Shown: piece by piece, positions 43,697-54,703 of the stretch | Layout: every line of letters begins with the position of its first letter | How positions within the stretch are numbered: position 1 is the stretch's first letter | NCBI GenBank assembly: GCA_010279815.1 | Contig: QEOQ01000378.1 | Coordinates: forward strand, 559,906-623,905 | Direction of reading: 5' to 3' | Source: Brachionus plicatilis | Lineage: Eukaryota > Rotifera > Eurotatoria > Ploima > Brachionidae | Length of the DNA: 64,000 nt | Position numbers and translations under genes: made by a program | The notes under the pieces: generated by a model | The model's input: only the letters and a program-made list of their open reading frames with translations | Database searches by the model: none | What the model was told of the DNA's origin: nothing

Positions 43697-44802
43697 CGAT
43701 TTGGCTTAAATAATAAAAAGTTGTTAAGTAATAGAGACGGCTTTTTTTAATAAATTTTTCTTTTGCAGAATTTTGGATCATATTGCTTAGTAACTAAAAA
43801 AATAGAAATAAAAATTTATCCAAAAATTCTTTTATATTTTTTAAAATGTTTTTAAAAATGATTTGGTGTAACCTTTTTTTGAGATTAAACATTTAATAAT
43901 TTTAAAAGTGATTTTTTAGAGATTAAATATCGAATAATTTAGAAGTTGAAAAAGTTTTACAGATTTTTTTAAAATCCCTAAGGATTATTTAAAAAATCTT
44001 TAAAATACGCTAAATTTAAAAAGGCACATAATTTTATTTGGATTATAATTCAAAATTAAATTAAATATAATTAATCGAATAATCATTGACTAAAAATTGT
44101 TTTAAAAATCGACGAAAAAACTTATTAAGCAACCTAATAGTTTTATTAAAAGAATGGACACTCAAGCAATTTGTCTAGATCTGGATAAAGTTGGAGTTGG
44201 ATAAAGATAAAGATCAAAAAGAATGAAAAAGACGCCCAGTAAATTTGTATTTAGAAGTCATTTTCAATAAACATGACGAAAATGTTGAGAACATAAATAA
44301 AAATTGATTAAAACCAACAAAAATGCACTAAAACTTGAATAATCCAAATATTTTTTTTTGATATGATAATAAAATAAATATATGACATGTTTAATAATGC
44401 CTTAAACATTAAAAATTTTGTTATATATTTGCTAGATATATATGCGATGCAACAATGAATTTAATTTTTAATTTTAATTTTTTGAGAAAACAAAAGAAAA
44501 ATTTTTTTTTAATTTCTTTTAAAATTTTTCATTAAAAAATTGAGATTTTTTTTCCTACTTTCATGCTAATTTAAAAAATCCATTTCTTTGTCTTTTAATT
44601 AAAAACAATACTAAAATCATATCTTTTTTATTTACTTTTTGTGCGAACTAGATTTGCGTTTTTTAACAAAAAAAATTCAAATTCTAAATCATTTATTTAG
44701 AAATTTTATCAAGGCAAAAAATTTGGCATCTATTTGAATTCTCGGGTCTGCTCTAAAATTTCTTCACAATCTATTTGGGTGGCAAAATGAATCGGTGGAT
44801 AA
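43697..44802. other. Gene-free AT-rich interval
   Basis: No gene called. A protein-like minus stretch at about 44730-44800 (C-E-E-I-L-E-Q-T-R-E-F-K then TAG) could be an alternative last exon of the next gene, after a 56-nt intron-like sequence (GTAAAAAAAA to TTCAAG) or a longer variant of it. Confidence 0.4.
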
Positions 44803-45442
44803 TCAGAACTTGAAAAAATTAGCAAAATTTTCAAAAAAATTTTTTGAATCATTATTTTTTTTACAAAACACAATAGGATTTTCGAAAGAGTTGTATTTTA
44901 TTTCATCTAAACTTGTGTCTAAAGGCAACTCATGACCATTTTGCCAGCACGTGTGATTTTTCCGTTTGCATTTTCTTAATTTACAGCACAATTTTGATTT
45001 CAAGTCTTCCAATTTTTGACAATTATAAGTGCTAAGTTTGGTCGGAATGTAGCCATCTAGCGAACACCACAAATATTTTCTGTTCTTGGCCTCCAGGAAA
45101 TGTTCTTCTTCATTTACTTGCAAAAAATCTCTATCTATACAAATTTTAAATTCAAGCTAAATTAAAATTTATTTTTAAATTACTTTTTGAAATTTTAACA
45201 AATATAATTGGATTTTTTTGGCTATTGTCTTTAAGAATGTCACCCAATCCGTCATTTTCTCCAACCAAGTCACAGTTAATCAATATACCATATTTATGAA
45301 GATCGTGGTGGTGAAGTTTGTGCATTAGCTGAGTTTTGAGATCATCAAAATCGTGGCATGTGTCTAAATTCAACTGGACTTTAAATCCATGGTTTGCACT
45401 TGAGATCCAGTCAAATGAAATCCAAATTTCGTTTCGACTCAT
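44803..45442 (-). CDS. Two-domain tandem-repeat protein, family unknown
   Basis: Exon 1 is 45442-45184 and exon 2 is 45134-44803, joined across a 49-nt GT-AG intron (45183-45135) with frame kept (86 codons plus one base, then 332 nt). Product 196 aa. It consists of two copies of an ~80-residue domain (about 5-85 and 103-185). The shared pattern is W-x-S-x-D, then D-L-K-x-x-L-x-x-K-L, and finally L-x-x-I-x-x-N-S-x-x-N-P-I-I/V-F-x-K. The length and the central D-L-K-x-x-L helix are reminiscent of ubiquitin-like folds, but this is only a shape argument. No signal peptide or membrane helix. An alternative third exon is possible. Confidence 0.72.
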
Positions 45443-46046
45443 TTTGATTTTTAGGAAAAAATTTCGAACAACTTAGTTTTTTAATTATTATGTGAAAAAA
45501 AAATAGGAATTCCCGTTTTATAGGAGTTCAAAACTTTCAATTGCGAAATTATTAAAGCATTTTGAGAATTTCAAGGTTCATTAATTTTATAAACCAGATT
45601 TAAAACCAGATTTATTTTCATCAAGTGAATAAACTTCGACCATTATTTTCATTTTACTTGTGACATATCATATTTTTTTTTAAATTCAAGTTATATCTTT
45701 TTTTGATGATCAAAATATGAATATTATTTATCGCTTTTTTAACCAAGTAAACTATCAAATTTTTTGTCTTATTTTTTTTTAAGTATTTTTTTTTTCTTTT
45801 TTCTTTAATCTTATAACTTTACATCGCCTTCAAGGCGTTCATTGAAATAAATAAATAAAAATAAAAAAAGCAGAGAAAACAATTAAAATGTTTCATTATT
45901 ATTTTTTAAAATAACCTTTTAAATAACAAATTCTTTTTTTCATGATTTTTTTTTAGAATGTTTAAAGCTGAATTTCAGTGTTGGATTGTTCGATATAAAA
46001 ATTTTGAAAAAAAATTTAAATTTTTTTTAAACATAAAAATATTGGG
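45443..46046. other. AT-rich interval with short repeat tail
   Basis: At 45818-45862 CATCGCCTTCAAGGCGTTC followed by GAAATAAATAAATAAA is a plus copy of the short hairpin-plus-tail repeat. No gene. Confidence 0.5.
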
Positions 46047-46054
46047 TTTCTTTT

Positions 46055-46370
46055 GGCAATTTGAAGTTTATGATCAATTTTTGATGCTCAAATAATCAAA
46101 TCAATCTAAAACTACTAAATAAATTTTTGTTTCTTAATAGAAATAATTCAGAGATACATTTTTGGATTTAAGATACTATGTTAAATAAAAAAATTAACTC
46201 TGCAATATAAAAATGCACAATTTCCAGATTTTACCTTTAGATTTAACAAAGTATGCTAAACTAAAAATTACCTCTGCCAAATTCTATTAAAAAATTTATA
46301 TTTATTTTATAGTTTTAGTTTGATTTGATCATTTTGAGCATCAAAAATTAATCATAAACTTCAACTTGCC
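46055..46370. mobile_element. Palindromic MITE (316 bp), GGCAA ends, 8-bp TSD
   Basis: Left end GGCAATTTGAAGTTTATGA and inverted right end GGCAAGTTGAAGTTTATGA stay ~90% alike for about 65 bp. Identical 8-bp flanks TTTCTTTT at 46047-46054 and 46371-46378. Non-coding fold-back element. Shares its GGCAA start and 8-bp duplication with the MITE at 50245-50435. Confidence 0.85.
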
Positions 46371-46378
46371 TTTCTTTT

Positions 46379-47640
46379 TTTAGTTAGCATACAATTTTTT
46401 GAATTTGAAGTATTAGAATTTTTTGCTTTTTTTATCTGGTTTAAATTTTGTCAAAAGATCTTTTAGACCCCTTATTATTTTTAGTCAATTTTTAAGAAAT
46501 TTTTTTTTAAATAAAGTTGTATTTTACTGTACTAATAGATGGAGTATTAAACATGTATTTTAATGACTTCGTTTAAGACCTGAATTAAAGGCAATGCATC
46601 TAAATTTAAAATGTCGATATTTTTTCTTTAAATTACTATCTGCGAAAATGGTGCTATTTTATTTGAAAAAATGAAAATGAATTAATATTTTTTTAAATAA
46701 AGTTTAGATGATGCTTTAGAAAGTCACGTCTTTACTAAAGATTTCTGGTTAAATAAATCAAACAAAAGGAGCATTCAAAATTTATTTGAAATTACATTAT
46801 AAATAATATACATTCAATTTCAATCCCAATTAAATTTCTAATTCTTTAAACTATTTAAAAAAAAAAACAAAAATAAACTATGTCTAACTAATTTTTCTAA
46901 TTCCTGAATAATTTTTTCAGATTTTTTTTTGATAGAATTTTTTTGAAAATTCTTTTACTAAGAATAAAAATTATTTTTATCTTTTTTTAAGAACTTCAGA
47001 ATATTTATTTCAAAAATAGGTCTTTATCTAAAAAAACCATTTCTTTTCATTTTCCATTAAATATTTTTGGAGAAAAATAAAAAGAGAAATCTATAAAACA
47101 TAATTATTTTTTACAGTCATTAAGCCGAAAGTTGTTTTTGCCAACAAAAAAGCTTTTTGAAAAATTACCAAAATAAAAGTTTTTCTTTGAATTAAAACTT
47201 CAATCTTCCAAAAAAAGAGTAATGGAATTAGACAGTGAATGAGAAACAAAATGTTAATATGACTGGAATCCTGAGAAATTATTATCGGTCATTATTTAAT
47301 TTTGAAAAAGTCAATTGTCTTAGTTATTTAACTCATCTAAATTATAAAAATTTCGATAAATTCTCAAGAAAAAAAATTATACCAAAATCTTCCTTATCTT
47401 TTGGTTGAGTATTGAGATAGTCTTGCAGTATAGTAAGAGCAATGAACGACGGAAATTGTAAAATTTTTTTGCATTTTGAAGTTGATGATGATCAATTAAA
47501 AATGTAATATTAATTCGAAGAGTTTATAATTAGATATTAAAATAAGTCTTTGAATTGATTTGAATAATTTTACTGTAACATGCTTTACTTTTTATGTAGA
47601 TATAAAAAATAAAATAAATTTATTTTTTCAAAATCATTTG
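46379..47640. other. Gene-free AT-rich interval
   Basis: No gene called. A short exon-like stretch (about 47117-47176) follows TTTTTTACAG and reads S-L-S-R-K-L-F-L-P-T-K-K-L-F-E-K before TAA, but nothing supports it further. Confidence 0.5.
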
Positions 47641-49600
47641 TAGGGAAATTCGATCTTTACATTTTAGTAGAAGTATAATAAACTGCGACCAGAACAAGAC
47701 GGAGTCCAAACACAAATTCCATATTCAATTAGAGGTCTAACCAATCAGGTATAGAGAAACTTAACTACAATAGTGATCCCCTCTTGTTGTACAGTCTTCT
47801 AAGCTTTTAAGTCCAAAGCCATTAGCCTTTCTTGGTACGACTTTTCCTTCAAACATGGGACTAACTTTGTCGCTCATCTTTGGACTCTTTCGATAGTATT
47901 AATGTTAGCTTTCGTTGAAGGGTTCCAAATACTAATAACGTATTCAAGATACGGTCTGACAAGTCCTATGTATAAAAGTCTAAAAGTTTCTTTGTCCAAA
48001 CATACAAACGCATTCCTGATTTGATCTAATACTTTGTTGGCTATAGATGCCGCAGATGAACATTGTTTGTTCCATTCTAGGTCATTAGACAGAACAACAC
48101 CGAGGCCCTTGTCTTCACCAGTTTCTTTAAGGGTCACTGCCCCATCCAAGATTGGAGTTCTATATCCAGTTTTATTCCTATTACGACCAATATACATTGT
48201 TTTAGACTTTAATACTTTCAGTTCAGTAGATCATTTTGTTGTCCGATTACTTAATTCGAAGAGATCTTTTTGAAGTTGAGTCGATCATAATTCATTCTTA
48301 TAAAAAACACCCCAATATTTTCAAGTTGTCTGCATATGATAGACATTGACTTAGAATTGAATCCAATAGATCATTTATGTAGATAACGAACAAAATCGGG
48401 CCCATAACCTACTCTTGAGGGACGCCACTAGTGGCCTCTTCCCATTCTGACACTACATCACCAAGAATTACTCTCTTCTTTCTGTCAAGAAAAAAGGATT
48501 TAATCCATTCATATGATTCATTAACAATACCATATGCTCTTAATTTTCTTAAAAGTTTTCTATGCGAGACTTTATCAAACGTCTTAGAGAAGTCAATGTA
48601 AATGACATCGATTTAGTTTCCATTTTCGACCTTATATGTTACCTTGTCGACAAACTCAATTAGATTTGTGGTATATGACTTACCTGGAGCTATTGACAAT
48701 AGATGTAGTAACATTCTTTTTAAACTTTTTGTACTTTTTAATTTAAGTCAATGTTAGTTTCTACTCATAAAGGATGTACTTTTTGTACTTTTTATTTTAA
48801 GTCAAAGTTAGTTTCTACCCATAAAGGACGTACTTTTTGTACTTTTTATTTTTAGTCAAAGTTAGTTTCTACTTTTTTGAATTTATATTTAGCCTTGGTT
48901 TAGAATAGAAATCCTTTTTAAAATTTAATTAAAAATTTTTATTTAAGTTCTTTGTATATAAAAGACGTAATTTTTATTCTATCTTTCCCTATATTCAAAT
49001 AACCCGAATTCCCTAAAGCACCTTTTATTTCTATTTTGTTAAAACGAAAATAATGCTTTAATTAACCATATTTTGACAAAATATGGTTAATTAAAGCGTT
49101 ATTTTCCTTTAACTAAGCAAAAGTTGAGAGAACGGTCAAAATATTTCATTTTATAATTTTTGAGCACAGAAGAACATTCTTTTTTACTAGAAAAAATCAA
49201 AAAGGATAAAAAGTACGTCTTTTCTAGACTAGGCTTAAATAAAATTTTTAAAAGTACAAAAAGTACATCCTTTATGGGTAGAAACTAACTTTGACTTAAA
49301 ATAAAAAAGATCAAGGAGACTTTATAGGATTTGGGTTTTTTTGTCAAAAAGTACAAATAGTACATTCTTTTTTTTTAAGAGACTCTATAGTTTTTAAGTT
49401 TTTAAAGGATAAAAAGTTTTTTAAAGGATTTTTTTTTTATTGTCAATAGATGCTAACCTGGCATAAAACCTGCTGCTTCTCGTTGATTAACTTGTTCATA
49501 ATAAGAAAGTGATGCTTTCATCGATTGAGATTTTCTCCATAACTTTACAATCTATCGATATTAACGAGACTTGTCTATAGTTTGAAACAGCTCACTAAGA
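47640..49600 (-). mobile_element. CR1/jockey-like LINE relic, split by a fold-back element
   Basis: Minus-strand reverse transcriptase pieces: G-F-M-P-G upstream of an insertion, then T-T-N-L-I-E-F-V-D, I-D-F-S-K-T-F-D-K-V-S, S-G-V-P-Q-E with V-M-G-P-I-L-F-V-I-Y, Y-A-D-N (D-D active site mutated), and C-terminal L-V-R-P-Y-L-E-Y and I-W-N-P. Several stops. Interrupted at 48688-49453 by another element. 5' truncated; abuts a second LINE. Confidence 0.78.
48688..49453. mobile_element. 766-bp fold-back element inside the LINE
   Basis: Flanked by TTACCTGG (48680-48687) and TAACCTGG (49454-49461), a 7/8-match duplication of LINE sequence. Ends AGCTATTGACAATAG and inverted GCATCTATTGACAATA. The left arm holds three ~55-65-bp tandem copies of a unit with GTACTTTTTATTTTAAGTC, and an inverted copy lies in the right arm. 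The centre (49046-49106) is a hairpin with perfect 21-bp arms. No coding capacity. Confidence 0.75.
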
Positions 49601-50790
49601 CAGCTGTGCTGATAAGGCACACTAAGTTGGCTGATGTGATTGATTGCTGCTCATCCAGCAATCAATACTTGCTTTAAAAGTGTTAACATTGAGGCCTTCA
49701 ACTAATTCATTTAGCAGCGAGTTCCATATGTTAGCTGTTCTGTTGAAAAAAAAGTTATCTCTATGTTGGAGCTTCGAAATTTCTGTGTGTTATTTGAATC
49801 AGTGTCCTCTTCCTTGGTTTTTTGTGACATTAAAATTGTTGTTTTTTTAACCAATTCTATTCCATGCATGAACTTGTATAGTTGAATTAGATCACCTTTT
49901 TTTCCTCTTTCCGCCAGATTTGTAATGTTCAAAGCCTTCAATCTGCTTTCATACGGTTTGTTTCTAATTGAATAAACAAATTTCGTAGCTCCGCGTTAAA
50001 TTCTTTCTACATTTTTAGAGTCAGACTTAAGAATTTGAGACCATACAGGCACCGAAAATTCCAAAAGAAGACGAACGAATGTTAAATACAGAGATCTAAA
50101 TTACTTATAATTAAAACGAGCGAATGATTTCCCAATGCGACCTAACATTTGATTTGCTTTGTTTGTAGCCTCTATCACATGATTATTCCATTTAAGATTT
50201 GTATTGAAAATAACTGCAAGATCTCTTTCAGTTACTGACGTTGAGGCAAAATGAAAATAATTTTACATTTTTACATTTTCATATTTTTAGATTTTTTGTG
50301 CAAAATTTCATTTAATTTTAATTTCTAATTTTGGTAACTAAATAAATTGGAAGAGTTTTTTTTATTTTCTGAAATATTGCACAAAAAATCTAAAAATATG
50401 AAAATGTAAAAATGTAAAATTATTTTCATTTTGCCGACGTTGATTACTCCTTCATTAATAAAATAAGGAAATTCTTTGTTTCTATGACCATAATGCATAA
50501 CCACACATTTTGATGTGTTGAAGAGAAGAAGCCAATCTTGAGTCCACTTGAAAATTATATTTATCTAAATCTGATTGTAGTTTCGCTGCGCTTATCTCTT
50601 ATACCGTTTCCGAGAACATTTTAGATGATAATCTGCATACATTTTGACAGTATTCTCTATTCCTTTTGGTAGATCATTGATATTCAAAACGAACAATAGT
50701 AGACTAATCACTGACCCTTTTGGTACACCGCTAAAAATCTCAACCTAATCCAACTTGATAGCGAAATTAAAAATTGTCTGATTCTTCCCA
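49600..50790 (-). mobile_element. Second CR1/jockey-like LINE relic
   Basis: Minus-strand RT C-terminal half: S-G-V-P-K-G-S-V-I and Y-A-D-Y-H (active site decayed) near 50690, then S-V-T-E-R-D-L-A-V, K-A-N-Q-M-L-G-R-I, and after a gap N-L-A-E-R-G-K-K-G-D-L-I-Q-L-Y-K, ending N-T-F-K-A-S-I-D. Stops and frameshifts throughout. A MITE is inserted at 50245. Confidence 0.75.
50245..50435. mobile_element. Palindromic MITE (191 bp), 59-bp perfect ends
   Basis: Inverted ends starting GGCAAAATGAAAATAA are identical for 59 bp, then continue after one mismatch. The flanks are a perfect 8-bp duplication GACGTTGA (50237-50244 and 50436-50443) of LINE coding sequence. Non-coding. Near-perfect arms imply a recent insertion compared with the decayed LINE around it. 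Confidence 0.92.
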
Positions 50791-50799
50791 AACTGAGAT

Positions 50800-50965
50800 T
50801 TTAACAGAAACTACAAACATGGCTTTTTGGAATATATAAATGATGAACTGCCAATGCTAGCAAGACTGGATCTGTTTCTTTTAAGCATTCATGCTCAAAG
50901 TGGTCTCATTAAAAGGCTTCTCAGTAAAAGCAAGAAAAATAGTGGAAGCATGAGCATTGCAAAAT
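50800..50965 (+). mobile_element. hAT C-terminal relic
   Basis: I-N-D-E-L-P-M-L-A-R-L-D-L-F-L-L-S-I-H-A-Q-S-G, then K-R-L-L-S-K-S-K-K, fits the hAT dimerisation motif (P-x-L-A ... L-S-I-x-A-x-S ... E-R-x-F-S). Fragment only, next to a hAT-type MITE. Confidence 0.55.
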
Positions 50966-51173
50966 TTCATACAAAACTTCCAATACAAAAAGAAAAAAAC
51001 TTAATAACTTTTGTTCTGCAAAATTGCAGCCTATTTTAAAAAATAAAACGCAATTAATTTGTACAGATTTTGCAGACTTTCGCAATAGGTGAAACATTTT
51101 TTTTTCAAACAATTTTTTTTTCCTTAAAAACGCACATAACCTTGGAATTTTAATTTACTCTTTTCCCTTTATC

Positions 51174-51831
51174 CAGAGTTGTTCCTCAAGTCTCAAGTAA
51201 AGTCCAAGTCACAACTTTACTTGAATTTTTTTATGAGTAAAAAGTCAAGTCTAAAGTTGACTTGAATTTCATTTTCAGTAAAAAGTTAAATCATTTTTCT
51301 AAATTATAGTTTTTGTAAAAATTGAATTTGAAATTTTGTTTTCCAGTTTATTTAAAACATTAATTAAGAAAAAAAATTTAACTTGTTAACATTTTGAAAT
51401 AAAATTATGAATATGACCGATTAGTCTTTAATTTCATTTTTATCATTCAAAAATCAAAATTCAAATCAAAAATTCCAAATATTATTTGTAAAAACAATTT
51501 TAATATTTCTAATAAATTTTTGTTAAAAAAATTTTCTTTTAAATTTTAAAATCAATATTAAAATATGAAAATAAAATGAAATCCTTGATTTAATTAAAAT
51601 TTTGGCTAAGAAAAAAGCGTCTCTCAAAATCGATATAAAAAAGCTTCTTTAAAAGTGACTTAAAAAAACCAATAGAAGTGACTTTTTATCCGACTTAATA
51701 TCCGTCTTAAAAAGCGTCTCCAAGACGTTTTTTTTTTCAGTGTAGTAAAAAGTCAAATCAAGTTTAGACTTGGCTTGACTTGACTTTTTGGTTGTAAGAC
51801 TTGAAAAATAGCGACTTGAGGAACAACTCTG
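51174..51831. mobile_element. hAT-type non-autonomous element (658 bp)
   Basis: Both ends are CAGAGTTGTTCCTCAAGTC, 19 bp perfect. Flanks CCTTTATC and TCTGTATC agree at 6 of 8 positions, consistent with an aged 8-bp duplication. AAGTC/GACTT repeats crowd both ends. Same family as the 155-bp copy at 12805-12959. No ORF. Confidence 0.85.
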
Positions 51832-51839
51832 TCTGTATC

Positions 51840-52486
51840 TATGTCTTTTTTACAATAAAGCTTAACCTTTTGAGTTAACCATGCTTAGTTACCATTAAAA
51901 GAAATCCTAGTTATTAGATATTTTATTGTAGCTTTTTGATTTAAATGAAAAAACTATTTAAAATAAATTTTATAATTTAAAATAACTATTGGGACTTGTA
52001 TAATTTGTGACCAGCGAGGAATTTTAATTAATTTTTTTGATTATTTTAGGTGCAGATTTTGTTTTACGGTAAACAGGATAATTGGGTTCAGAAAGCGCAA
52101 TTCTTGAATTTAATGAAATCTAGCTGGCGAATTTAAACAAAGTCAAGTCTTCAAACTTTTCTAATTCAAACTTATTTTTTTAATTTAAATCTGTTAATTG
52201 CATTAATTTTTTAATTTTTTTTAGTTGGGTCAGTTTTGTTTTTTTTGAATTTATTTAGAGACATGAAAAACATGAAAATTGTATTGAACATTTAAAAAAA
52301 ATTATATTATATTCCAAATCTAGAGATATTTTTAAAACAAGATTAAAAAAAAGCTTAAATTAAATAAGAATAAATTAAAAAAATATTTTTTGGTTTAAAG
52401 GAAAACAAAAAAAATCATAATAAATTATTTTTCATTTGAGATTCATCAAAAATAGACTAATCAATGAAGATAAAATTAAAAAAAAA
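51840..52486. other. Gene-free AT-rich interval
   Basis: No gene or repeat recognised. Confidence 0.6.
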
Positions 52487-52987
52487 TTAAATTCTTTTCA
52501 ATTTAGGCAAGCTTATTTCGGGCTTCTTTTTTCGGCTCTCTTGAATAGCTTTAGCTGGTACATTGTAAATATTTTTGGCTGGCAAGTACACCTGAACGGC
52601 CGATAGAAGAGAATTAGTTTTTACAAATTTGGGCCCTTGGATCCAATTTGACCTTTTTGAAAAATACTCATTTAATTTTAGCTCATTGTAAATATTCGCG
52701 TTCAGCTGGTCGACTTCTGTTTTTCTTTTGGTGGTGTTTTTCCGGTAGCTTTTAAGCGCCTGACGAATCTCAGGTATATTGAACACAGTGAACGGTCCAT
52801 TTAAATCTTTTGGTTTGCGAAGACAAACCACAGGCTGTTGATATTTTTGGCTGATAACATACGAGACTGCCGACTTGGTCCGCTTTAGATTTGTCTCGGG
52901 TGCTATGAAACTTGTGCCTAAAGCTAAGTTGGATGAAAAAGAGCTTTGTGAGCGATTTGTTGATTCGGAGCGCTTGGGCTTCTCCAT
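52487..52987 (-). CDS. Unrecognised basic protein (166 aa)
   Basis: Single-exon ATG-to-TAA frame with coding-like composition. Serine/basic N-terminus (M-E-K-P-K-R-S-E-S-T-N-R-S), a central segment L-R-K-P-K-D-L-N-G-P-F-T-V-F-N-I-P, a helical stretch with R-Q-A-L-K-S-Y-R-K-N and L-N-A-N-I-Y-N-E-L, and a basic C-terminus. No signal peptide, membrane helix or known motif. Likely a soluble structural or nucleic-acid-associated protein; no function can be claimed. Confidence 0.7.
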   Translation of the reverse strand: MEKPKRSESTNRSQSSFSSNLALGTSFIAPETNLKRTKSAVSYVISQKYQQPVVCLRKPKDLNGPFTVFNIPEIRQALKSYRKNTTKRKTEVDQLNANIYNELKLNEYFSKRSNWIQGPKFVKTNSLLSAVQVYLPAKNIYNVPAKAIQESRKKKPEISLPKLKRI

Positions 52988-53131
52988 TATTTCTTTTTTA
53001 ATAAGCTATAAATTAGTTTTTAAGAAATTTAAATATAAAAATTTATCGTGTTTTCTTTTTATTGTTAACTAAGAAAAAAAAACAAAACTTATATTTAGGT
53101 AATAAAAGAAAATAAAAAGCAATCGAAATAT

Positions 53132-53314
53132 TTAATTTTCTTTGTTGTAGAAGTAAACTTTGAAATGTCTAAAGAATTTTTCATTTCCCTTTAATTTATA
53201 TTCAACCATTGTTTCTGGCTTTAATTGATGGTTTGTTCGTTCAGATTCTGAATCCCAGCGCATAGTAACAATAAAAAGTACAAATTTTGTTGTGACTTCA
53301 TTATGTATGGTCTT
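53132..53314 (-). CDS. Possible terminal exon or tiny gene
   Basis: A minus frame begins after an acceptor-like ATTTTCTAG (53315-53316) with K-T-I-H-N-E-V-T-T-K-F-V. It contains an internal ATG (53263) opening M-R-W-D-S-E-S-E-R-T-N-H-Q-L-K-P-E, and ends F-Y-N-K-E-N then TAA. Composition is protein-like. The upstream exon was not found. Confidence 0.4.
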   Translation of the reverse strand, partial: KTIHNEVTTKFVLFIVTMRWDSESERTNHQLKPETMVEYKLKGNEKFFRHFKVYFYNKEN

Positions 53315-53420
53315 CTAGAAAATTTATTTATTTAAGATTTTAAAAGAATTTTTATTAAAACTATTTTCTTTAGAAAAATAAGGAAGTTCTGTCAATATTT
53401 AAACTGAATCTAAATAATTA

Positions 53421-53694
53421 ATGGATTTCAATAAAAATGGCTTCAAATTCAAGATGATGGTTAAAAATTTTTTTAAAAATAATGTAAATGAAAATGTAGC
53501 TAAAAGTGTCAATAATCAATTTTGGGAAAATAAATTTTGAGACTAAGAATTTTGCCAAAATAAATTTTTTTTTTATTAATTATTTTTTTAAGTCAGTTCT
53601 TCGTTTAAAGAACAGTATGGGCGGAAAAAATAGTTTAGAAAAATCTAAATTTTCACCAAGAAAGAAAATTGAAATTTACTATAAGTTTATTTAA
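53421..53694 (+). CDS. Candidate small two-exon gene
   Basis: ATG 53421 opens M-D-F-N-K-N-G-F-K-F-K-M-M-V-K-N. A possible donor (AAT then GTAAATG) and an acceptor ATTTTTTTAAG (about 53593) would join it in phase 0 to S-V-L-R-L-K-N-S-M-G-G-K-N and K-F-S-P-R-K-K-I-E-I-Y-Y-K before TAA at 53694. Highly basic. Splicing is a guess and the first exon could read further. Unrecognised. Confidence 0.3.
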
Positions 53695-54082
53695 AATCAT
53701 TTAAAGAATCCAAAGATTAGTTATTTGACCACTCTTGATTATAAAATTTAAAAATAAATTCAATGAATTTTATTGAATTTTTGAAAATAGCGACCATAAT
53801 TTTTAATAAAATTTTTTATTTTATTTCAACTTTCAATTAAAAAAGATGAATCAGTCAGATTTTGTTTAGATTAAAATCTGGCAGAAAAAAAAATTTTAAA
53901 TTTTTGAGCCCTCAACAAAATCGATCTAAAAAGAAAAATTATAATTACTTAACATGAACCCATTGATAACTAGGAACAAAAGGAAGAACAAATAAATACA
54001 GCACTTGAACCAAAATCCAATTTCCTAAAAAAGGAAAATATAAAACAATTATTATTTATTTTTATTTAAATTATTTTATTTA

Positions 54083-54701
54083 CAGTGGTGATTTGATAAC
54101 AGTATTTTACGAAAAATTACGTAAATACCGTGAATTAAACAAATTTTAACACATTTTACGTAAATTAACGTAAAAATCGAAAATTTAAAAAAAGTATTTT
54201 ACGAAAAATTACGTAAATTTTCAGGATTTTGAGATAATTTTGGTAAAATTCAAAGCAGCCAATTCAAAATTCAAAATTTTTGAAAAAATGTCTTTTTTTT
54301 CCAAAAATCGAAAATTTAAGAAAGCCTTATTTTTTCATAAATTGGTTAAAAAAAAACTTTCTTAAATTTTCGATTTTTGGGAAAAAAAAGACATTTTTTC
54401 AAAAATTTTGAATTTTGAATTGGCCGTTTTGAATTTTACCAAAATTATCTCAAAATCCTGAAAATTTACGTAATTTTTCTCATATTACCTAAATACCTTT
54501 TTTTCACTTTTCGGTTTTTATGTTAATTTACGTAAAATAAGGTAAAATTAATTTACGGTATTTTACGTAATTTTTCTCATATTACCTAAATACCTTTTTT
54601 TCACTTTTCGGTTTTTATGTTAATTTACGTAAAATAAGGTAAAATTAATTTACGGTATTTTACGTAATTTTTCGTAAAATACTGTTATCATATCACCACT
54701 G
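54083..54701. mobile_element. Palindromic Tc1/mariner-type MITE (619 bp), TA TSD
   Basis: Ends CAGTGGTGATTTGATAACAG and inverted CAGTGGTGATATGATAACAG, continuing as TATTTTACGAAAAATTACG. Flanked by TA on both sides (54081-54082, 54702-54703). The whole element folds on itself, with long inner arms around CCAAAAATCGAAAATTTAAG. One 97-bp segment (starting 54479 and 54576) is tandemly duplicated without visible change. No coding capacity. Confidence 0.88.
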
Positions 54702-54703
54702 TA

